Shown here in pieces: positions 58,553 through 64,000 of a DNA stretch of 64,000 nucleotides. The stretch is taken from the NCBI GenBank assembly GCA_026014745.1, contig JAOZHS010000001.1, forward strand, positions 186,001-250,000. Direction: 5' to 3'. The stretch's first letter is position 1, and each line of letters opens with the position of its first letter. Made by a program: the position numbers and the translations under genes. Under the pieces are notes generated by a model, which was not told where the DNA came from, made no database searches, and saw only the letters and a list, made by a program, of their open reading frames with translations. Source of the stretch: Candidatus Bathyarchaeota archaeon. GTDB lineage: Archaea; Thermoproteota; Bathyarchaeia; Bathyarchaeales; Bathycorpusculaceae.

Positions 58553-59745
58553 ACTCGGCGTTTTGTGAGCAGAAACACTGCCACTGAAACCGCTAAGACG
58601 ACGCTAAGCGAGAGGAACATGCCTGCGTAGCGCAGTGACGTGGCAAATATTACTCCGCAGATGATGGGGCCTAGGGTTTGGCCTACATCCATCATGGTGG
58701 ATAAGAACCCCATAGACGCGCCTACCAGCGTTGCGGGAACTAAATCGGCGACGAGGGGTGTGGTGGATGAGAGCACTGCGGCGAAGGCTACTCCGTAGGT
58801 TACTACAAGCGCAAGCAACACTGGAAACGCCGTGGTAAAGGGGATGGCTCCAATGATTATGCAGCTTGCTATGATTCCTGCTAAGATGGGTTTATTTCTG
58901 CCCAGCTTATCAGAGGCTCTGCCAATGAGGGGACGCGCAATAACTAAGGCTACGATCTGGCTGCCCGTGATTACTCCAATATAGAACAAGTTCAGCCCAA
59001 CCACATCGGTGAGGTAGCCTACCAAAAAGAACTCGACTGCGCCAAACACGTAATATTGGCTGGCTTGCACAAAACTAACGCCTAGCACTGGCGTGTTTTT
59101 TATGATGGTGCGCCAGCCGCTAAACATTCTTCGGGTAGACCGCTCAACCCCTTTTGGCGCATCTTTGAGGTTTCTTTTTTCTGCGAGGAAAATCAGGGCT
59201 ATTGCAAACGCTGTTACGCCTGCGATGCCCACTGAAACGTAGAGTGAAAAGAAGCTCTCATTAGTCGCAAACAGTATGTAGCCGCCAAGAAACGGCGCTA
59301 AAGCTCTGCCGACGGCGGTTGCGGAGTTGAAGAGCGAGATGCGTTCGCCACGTTTTGTAGGGTACAATTCTGCGATGGCGGCTTCGGCTACGGGCATAAA
59401 AATCGCGGTTGCAAACCCGTGATAGAACCGCACCAGCATCAGCGTCCACCATGATGTGACCCCCAAGTAGAGGAAGGGTGCCGAGGCAAAAATGAAGGCG
59501 GAGACGAGGAGCATTTTGCGTCTGCCCAAGATGTCGGATAGCGAGGCTGCGGGTAAACTGATTAGTATACCGGGGATTGTTGAGGCTGCCGCGACCACGC
59601 CCAGTAAGTCGTCGGGTGTTCCGATGCTTGAGGCAAACGGTTTTAGAACAGGGTTTTTAGACATCGTTGAACTCAAAATGGCAAACAACCCCATTATGCA
59701 TAGAATAACAAAGAATGCTTTGACGGTTGTTTTTGTGTTAAGCAT
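58549..59745 (-). CDS. major facilitator superfamily transporter
   Basis: 398 residues with 12 hydrophobic segments in two halves. The loop motif LSDILGRRKMLL (about 65-76) and its second copy RASDKLGRNKPIL (about 273-285) are the standard MFS signature; the first six helices include AAIAELYPTKRGERISLFN. The substrate cannot be read. Start ATG 59745. Confidence 0.9.
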   Translation of the reverse strand: MLNTKTTVKAFFVILCIMGLFAILSSTMSKNPVLKPFASSIGTPDDLLGVVAAASTIPGILISLPAASLSDILGRRKMLLVSAFIFASAPFLYLGVTSWWTLMLVRFYHGFATAIFMPVAEAAIAELYPTKRGERISLFNSATAVGRALAPFLGGYILFATNESFFSLYVSVGIAGVTAFAIALIFLAEKRNLKDAPKGVERSTRRMFSGWRTIIKNTPVLGVSFVQASQYYVFGAVEFFLVGYLTDVVGLNLFYIGVITGSQIVALVIARPLIGRASDKLGRNKPILAGIIASCIIIGAIPFTTAFPVLLALVVTYGVAFAAVLSSTTPLVADLVPATLVGASMGFLSTMMDVGQTLGPIICGVIFATSLRYAGMFLSLSVVLAVSVAVFLLTKRRV

Positions 59746-59869
59746 TTGTTTGCCCGAAAACCAACCGTGATAGCGGCTATTATCTGTTTGCTGCCTATGG
59801 GACTGAACTCATCAAAGGAACTCAGTTTATTAATGATTGGTATCTCTATACAGAGGGCAGTTGAGCTAC

Positions 59870-60616
59870 ATGTCAGACATCACTACATCGCTACGCCACA
59901 ACGATTACGTTAAGTCGATAGTAGTCATAGTTATCATCGTTGGCATTGTGTTAGGTGCTTTTGTTGGCTTACGCTTTGTCCTCAACACAGAAGTGCCTGT
60001 TCGTGTGGTGGAAAGTGGCAGCATGTGTGTGCCTGAAGGCGGCTTTTGCGATGGATGGAGTCACGCTTTTGACCAAACCCTGCATGTAGGCGACATAATT
60101 ATCATTCAAGGCGTCAAACCCGAAGAACTAAACGTCAACTACCCAAACAGTGACATAATTGTGTATCAAAACCCCACCAACCCCTCTGCCACTCCAATCG
60201 TGCACCGCATCGTTGCAGTTGAAAACATTAACGGAACGCTTTATTTCCAAACCAAAGGTGACGGCAACGAACAGAAATGGCCCAAGGTACCACCTGTTTC
60301 AATGTATGATTCTAACACGCTTTGGACTACTGGTCAAGGTGTCCCAGCTGAACTCATTGAGGGTCGTGTGGTGTTGCGTATTCCGTGGTTTGGTTGGATA
60401 ACGCTGTTTATGCGTGAAAACCCGTGGGGGCTACCTGTGATTATTGCTCTTATCCTGATTCTGGTGGTGGTTGAGTTCATTATACCCATAATGAAAAGCG
60501 GCACGAAACAAGAGACATCTCAACAACAAACTCAAAACTCCAGCGCCGAAAACCCAAGTCAGCCAACAGAGCCCGCAAACGTAGAAAATAAGGAAAACGA
60601 AACCCCTCCCCAGTAG
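59870..60616 (+). CDS. signal peptidase I (S26B type)
   Basis: Membrane-bound signal peptidase of 248 residues, ATG 59870. One N-terminal helix (about 9-32), then VESGSMCVPEG with the catalytic Ser, a region VGDIIIIQG, and PIVHRIVAVEN with the His that replaces Lys in archaeal/ER-type enzymes. A second helix (about 183-205) and a hydrophilic Gln/Asn/Pro-rich C-terminal tail of about 45 residues follow. It processes the secreted proteins found nearby. No archaeosortase partner is seen. Confidence 0.88.
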   Translation: MSDITTSLRHNDYVKSIVVIVIIVGIVLGAFVGLRFVLNTEVPVRVVESGSMCVPEGGFCDGWSHAFDQTLHVGDIIIIQGVKPEELNVNYPNSDIIVYQNPTNPSATPIVHRIVAVENINGTLYFQTKGDGNEQKWPKVPPVSMYDSNTLWTTGQGVPAELIEGRVVLRIPWFGWITLFMRENPWGLPVIIALILILVVVEFIIPIMKSGTKQETSQQQTQNSSAENPSQPTEPANVENKENETPPQ

Positions 60617-60688
60617 GGACTTAACGACCGTAAAACATTTTTTGACGGAAGTCTAAACCGTAAAAAATGGGCAAACCAAACGAAACAG

Positions 60689-61246
60689 TTATTGTTTCGC
60701 TTTGGCGGCTAACTCTTTTGCCCAGTTGCGGATTTCTTCCATATCCCTCAAATCATACACGTCCGGCTCTGATTCTTTGAAGCCATCAGCCTCTAGTTGT
60801 GGCTTAATCATGCCAAAAGTCCGTCGGAAAAGAAAATTCATTTTGTTGAAGTCCAAGATTCCCCCGAAAAATCCTTCTGCTACGGGGTGGAGGCTATATT
60901 TGGCAACTATGTCGTCGATGCTCATTTTGCGGTCCTTTGCTAAGTCTTCTGTTTTTCCTTCACGCTCAGACACGGATTTCATGGTGGATGCAAAAATTGC
61001 GAACTTCTTTTGGTTTAGTTCGTTTTGATGTTTTTTTAGGAAGTCTTCGGCTTCTCCTGTCCATTTTCCTATCTGTAATCCGCTGCCGACGATGACGAGT
61101 TCGTAGGGGGATATGTCTTTGATTTTCTCTTTTTTCGCGTTGACAACCTTAACCTCAAAGCCATCGCTTTGAAGTACTTTGGCTATTTCGTTGGCGGTGT
61201 CTGCTGTTGCGCCGTAACGTGTGCCATAAACTAGAAGAGTATTCAT
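60689..61246 (-). CDS. flavodoxin-domain protein
   Basis: 185 residues, ATG 61246. Flavodoxin-like (protoporphyrinogen-oxidase HemG-type) fold: opening TLLVYGTRYGATADTANEIAKVL with the FMN phosphate loop, VIVGSGLQIGKWTG near 58-71, and AIFASTMKSVSEREGK. It probably carries electrons or acts as a small flavin reductase. No haem genes are nearby, so HemG activity is only a resemblance. Confidence 0.8.
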   Translation of the reverse strand: MNTLLVYGTRYGATADTANEIAKVLQSDGFEVKVVNAKKEKIKDISPYELVIVGSGLQIGKWTGEAEDFLKKHQNELNQKKFAIFASTMKSVSEREGKTEDLAKDRKMSIDDIVAKYSLHPVAEGFFGGILDFNKMNFLFRRTFGMIKPQLEADGFKESEPDVYDLRDMEEIRNWAKELAAKAKQ

Positions 61247-61378
61247 TTTTCTGCCTCGCAATCAAGTTAGCTTTAATTTAATATAATTTTTTTGTTGCAA
61301 TATATGCAGCAGCGAGCAGTCCCTTTATAATTAAAATAAGAGTGGGGTACCCCTCAGAAGGTAGTCAGTTTGCCCAAG

Positions 61379-62725
61379 TTAGCGGAGTTTCATAAGTACC
61401 ATTTCAGCCGCCAACACCATCGGCTCCCACGTCTCATTAAGCGGCGGCGCATATGCAGTGTCTGCCTTGGCGAGTTCCCGCACAGTCATGCCAAGTTGGA
61501 TGGCAAAGCTGAGGCAATTTATTCGTTGGGTAACTTCTTCTCCCCCCACGACTTGACCGCCTACAATGCGCTGAGACTCTTTTTCGACGACAAGCTTGAT
61601 TTTGATGGGTTTGGCATCGGGATAGTAATCAGCTCGGGTTTTGCTGCTAATGGCGCCTGTGACGACCTCGATGCCATTACGTGCCGCTGAGGCTTCAGTT
61701 AGACCCGTGTTGCCTGCTTCTACCTCAAAGAGACGCGTAACTGCCGAGGCTATGACGCCGGGGAACAGAGAGTAGCCGCCGCCTGCGTTAGCACCCGCCA
61801 CTTTGCCTTCCCGCACTGCGACGGTTCCTAGTTGGGCGCAGCATGTGTGGTGTGTGATGAGGTTGTGTGCTTCTGCGCAGTCGCCCACGGCATAAACGTC
61901 TTTAACCTCAGTTTCCATGCGTCCATTTGTTTTGATGGCGCGGGCTTCACCAAGCGGTATGCCTGCTTCTTGGGCGAGTTTGGTGTTTGCGCGGACGCCA
62001 AAAGCGCTAATGAAAAGGTCAGCTTCGATGACTTCGCCGCCTGCCCTAATTGCGGTGACTTTGTTGTCTCCGAGGAATTCTTCCACAGTTTTAGAGGTTA
62101 AGATGCGCATGCCCTTGGCTTCTAAGTGCTCTGAAACCAGCTTAGCCATATCCGCATCAAGTAGCTGCGGCAAAATCTGGGGCAACATCTCCACAACGGT
62201 TACTTTGAGTCCCCGCTCAATTAACCCCACACCCAGCTCCAAGCCGATTAAACCCGCACCCATGATGACTGCGGATTTCGCGCCTGCTTGCAGGGCGGCT
62301 TCGATTTTCTCTCCATCCTCGATGCTGCGAAGGCTTAGGATGCCTTGTTTTTCTTTGCCCTTGATGGGAGGCATAAACGCGTCTGCGCCAGTGGCGATTA
62401 TTAGGCTATCGTAGGCGAGGGTTTCGGCTGCGCCGTCTTTGGTTTGTATGGTTACGGTTTTTTCTTTGGTGTTGATGGCTGTGGCTTTTGTTTCGGTGCG
62501 CAGAGTTAGTTTTTGCATCTGGAAAAACGCTGGCGGATACACGGTGAGGTCTTGAAAATGCGCAATTTGTCCGCCTATGACAAAGGGCAACCCACAGCGG
62601 GAGTATCCTGCGTTTTTTTCCTGCGTGACAAGCGTGATTTCTGCGGTGCGGTCTTTTTTGCGTGCCGCCGAGGCAGCTTCTACCCCTGCGGCGTTGGCGC
62701 CGATGACGAGTATGCGTTTAGCCAT
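61379..62725 (-). CDS. FAD-dependent pyridine-nucleotide disulphide reductase, CoA-disulphide-reductase-like
   Basis: 448 residues, ATG 62725 (TTG 62728 is one codon earlier). FAD site VIGANAAGVEAASAAR is at about 5-20, and the single active Cys is in AGYSRCGLPFVIGG (about 43). The NAD(P)-binding Rossmann motif VIMGAGLIGLELG is at about 153-165, and the second FAD block VYAVGDCAE at about 274-282. The one-Cys layout matches CoA-disulphide reductase, NADH oxidase and persulphide reductases, not lipoamide dehydrogenase (CxxxxC). It is 15 bases after gcvH on the same strand. Confidence 0.85.
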   Translation of the reverse strand: MAKRILVIGANAAGVEAASAARKKDRTAEITLVTQEKNAGYSRCGLPFVIGGQIAHFQDLTVYPPAFFQMQKLTLRTETKATAINTKEKTVTIQTKDGAAETLAYDSLIIATGADAFMPPIKGKEKQGILSLRSIEDGEKIEAALQAGAKSAVIMGAGLIGLELGVGLIERGLKVTVVEMLPQILPQLLDADMAKLVSEHLEAKGMRILTSKTVEEFLGDNKVTAIRAGGEVIEADLFISAFGVRANTKLAQEAGIPLGEARAIKTNGRMETEVKDVYAVGDCAEAHNLITHHTCCAQLGTVAVREGKVAGANAGGGYSLFPGVIASAVTRLFEVEAGNTGLTEASAARNGIEVVTGAISSKTRADYYPDAKPIKIKLVVEKESQRIVGGQVVGGEEVTQRINCLSFAIQLGMTVRELAKADTAYAPPLNETWEPMVLAAEMVLMKLR

Positions 62726-62740
62726 CAAGGTTGCCTTCAG

Positions 62741-63160
62741 TTAACATTTCCCTGCGGCTTGAGCTTTATGCCACTCGACTGCAGCGTTAAAATCCATAAG
62801 GTTAGCCAAGTCCGCTTCCAAATTGGAGGGTTTAACTACGACAAGCCATGCTTTGCCAAAGGGGTCTTCGTTGAGGCTTTCGGGTTTTGATTGGGCTTCC
62901 TCGTTAACTTCGACGACGGTGCCTGATACTGCCGAAATCAAATCTGAAACTGCCTTCACCGATTCTAGTGTGCCATACGGCTCATTTTGCTTAACTTCGG
63001 TGCCGACGCTGGGTAATTCGGCGTAGACGATTTCGCGCAGAGATTTCTGGGCGTAGTCAGTGATGCCCATGCGGACTTTGTCGCCTTCGACTTTTATCCA
63101 TTCAAAATCCTTAGAGAAATACAGACCTTCTGGGACTTCGTATGATTCCACTTTTACCAT
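62741..63160 (-). CDS. gcvH: glycine cleavage system H protein
   Basis: 139 residues. The lipoylated Lys is in LESVKAVSDLISAVSG (about 66-81). YFSKDFEWIKVEGDKVRMGITDYAQ is the standard opening, and LNEDPFGKAWLVV the standard end. It carries the aminomethyl group between GcvP and GcvT, neither of which is in the window. Some archaea use stand-alone H proteins in lipoate metabolism. The C-terminus is slightly extended (HKAQAAGKC). It precedes the CoA-disulphide-reductase-like gene. Confidence 0.92.
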   Translation of the reverse strand: MVKVESYEVPEGLYFSKDFEWIKVEGDKVRMGITDYAQKSLREIVYAELPSVGTEVKQNEPYGTLESVKAVSDLISAVSGTVVEVNEEAQSKPESLNEDPFGKAWLVVVKPSNLEADLANLMDFNAAVEWHKAQAAGKC

Positions 63161-63262
63161 AACATGAACCTTCTAGTTAGACAGCTAAACCGTTTAGGTT
63201 TTGTAGCTTAAAAGTATTTAACATATTTGGTGGTTGTTGTATACATTTGTCTTAGTTGCATG

Positions 63263-64000
63263 TTAACATCCTAGAAATGCCGAAACATCGCGGTGGAACT
63301 GTTTGCCCAGCGATTCGTGCCCTTTACCCTCATAAATTATCAGTTTAGCATCGGGGATTCCCGTAGCAGTTTCATGGAGCAATTCTGTGGAGCAAAAGAA
63401 ATCGCGATCGCCCGCCACCACCAACGTAGGCACCACTATACGCGGGAGCTGGTTTTTGCTGTTGTGCGCGACTTCGGCGCGGCCCTCCACAATCAGATCC
63501 TCTGGGTTTGGGTTGCTAAACATTCTTGACGCAAAAAGGCTCATAAAAAACGAAAACAAGCTTCGTTTTATCCTGTTGCCACTCAACATAGGCGCTAAAC
63601 TTCTAAACGCCGCTCTTGTTTTTCCTTGGCTTGCCAACTCCGCGAACTGCATGTCTAGTTTTGTGCCTTCTTGGCTGAACCGATAAGTCGACATTAAAAG
63701 GACCAGCCGCCGGATTAGTTTGGGATGGTTTGCGGCTAGGTACTGAGCGATTAATCCTCCATAAGACTCCCCGATTACGTCGACTGGTCCGCCGTTGAAT
63801 TCGTCTTCGATCACCCTCGCGTAGTCCTCTGCCATGTCTTTTGTGGAGTAGTTTTTGGGTAAGCTGCTTTTTCGAGCAAACATAAAGAGGGTATACTGTT
63901 TGGCGAGGAAATTGAATTCTTTATACATTGGGCTTGCGAGGTAATTTCCTGGTCCGCCACTAAAAATCAGCAACACTTTTTTGCCTTCCCCGAAGCGGAG
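63263..64000 (-). CDS. alpha/beta hydrolase (partial, runs off the right edge)
   Basis: The frame is open to 64000, so the N-terminus is missing; 246 residues are visible. The nucleophile elbow is GESYGGLIAQYLA, with the oxyanion segment SGGPGNY, the acidic residue in VAGDRDFF, and the His in EGKGHESLG. A lid region is present at about residues 125-165. It belongs to the general esterase/lipase/peptidase group; substrate unknown. Its own promoter would lie outside the window. Confidence 0.8.
   Translation of the reverse strand, partial: LRFGEGKKVLLIFSGGPGNYLASPMYKEFNFLAKQYTLFMFARKSSLPKNYSTKDMAEDYARVIEDEFNGGPVDVIGESYGGLIAQYLAANHPKLIRRLVLLMSTYRFSQEGTKLDMQFAELASQGKTRAAFRSLAPMLSGNRIKRSLFSFFMSLFASRMFSNPNPEDLIVEGRAEVAHNSKNQLPRIVVPTLVVAGDRDFFCSTELLHETATGIPDAKLIIYEGKGHESLGKQFHRDVSAFLGC

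Noticed and set aside
61344-61353. GGGGTACCCC palindrome between flavodoxin and reductase genes
   Set aside because: Only ten bases, no loop for a hairpin, and no clear tie to a promoter; recorded as possible chance.
1-64000. CRISPR arrays, insertion sequences, prophage, rRNA genes and introns in tRNA
   Set aside because: No regularly spaced repeats, no transposase, integrase or phage protein, no rRNA segment, and the three tRNAs have no intron.

Overview
The window is a continuous, gene-dense piece of an archaeal chromosome. The evidence is the information machinery: TFB, TFE, an Elf1-like zinc protein, MBF1, Gar1, L7Ae, S28e, L24e, NAC, aTrm56, RtcB with archease, class I lysyl-tRNA synthetase, and archaeal-type ThrRS and ProRS. 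TATA-like boxes about 25 bases before start codons fit this. A complete diaminopimelate-aminotransferase lysine operon, an MtdB-like methylene-tetrahydromethanopterin dehydrogenase and many secreted zinc-ribbon and Ser/Thr/Pro-stalk proteins suggest the TACK side, most like Bathyarchaeia; that placement is inference, since no rRNA gene is present.

Layout. 1-6.4 kb: an SPFH/zinc-ribbon protein (cut by the left edge), LysRS, a PAS histidine kinase, tRNA-Arg and two small membrane proteins, the first possibly frameshifted. 6.4-12.4 kb: a beta-propeller/GT39 fusion, then a Gar1-TFB group facing L7Ae-S28e-L24e. 12.5-18.8 kb: dapA-dapB-asd-lysA-dapF-dapL. 18.8-31.6 kb: MscS channel, cation antiporter, MtdB-like enzyme, a fluoride riboswitch with crcB and a DUF190 gene, sugar kinase, ThrRS, two aminotransferases, ProRS. 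31.7-41 kb: two cyclophilins, an MBL hydrolase, tRNA-Gly, secreted and zinc-finger proteins, a transglutaminase-like protein and a lipid-linked-glycan flippase. 41-49.6 kb: RtcB, an AT-rich stretch, adenylate kinase, archease, M42 aminopeptidase, NAC and PUA proteins. 49.6-54 kb: an information-processing run MBF1-HflX-aTrm56-TFE-HD-DUF2110. 54-64 kb: small secreted proteins, tRNA-Val, GT39 transferase, MFS transporter, signal peptidase, flavodoxin, CoA-disulfide-reductase-like enzyme with GcvH, and an alpha/beta hydrolase cut by the right edge.

Genes that work together: the lysine operon takes aspartate semialdehyde to lysine (aspartate kinase and the aspartyl-phosphate supply are elsewhere). 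RtcB and archease ligate tRNA exons. The flippase, two GT39 enzymes and signal peptidase fit export and glycosylation of surface proteins. CrcB and DUF190 answer to fluoride through the riboswitch.

The most unusual things are: (1) an 84-85 base element, present three times in intergenic DNA and always in the same orientation, with a conserved small hairpin and an invariant 14-base tail; (2) hflX without any normal start codon, where one T-to-C change (ATGA to ACGA) would explain both the missing start and an extended MBF1; (3) a fluoride riboswitch whose changed stem bases still pair; (4) inverted repeats set on the TATA box of the lysine operon and at the start of the cation-antiporter transcript; (5) an eight-blade PQQ-type propeller fused to a GT39 glycosyltransferase.
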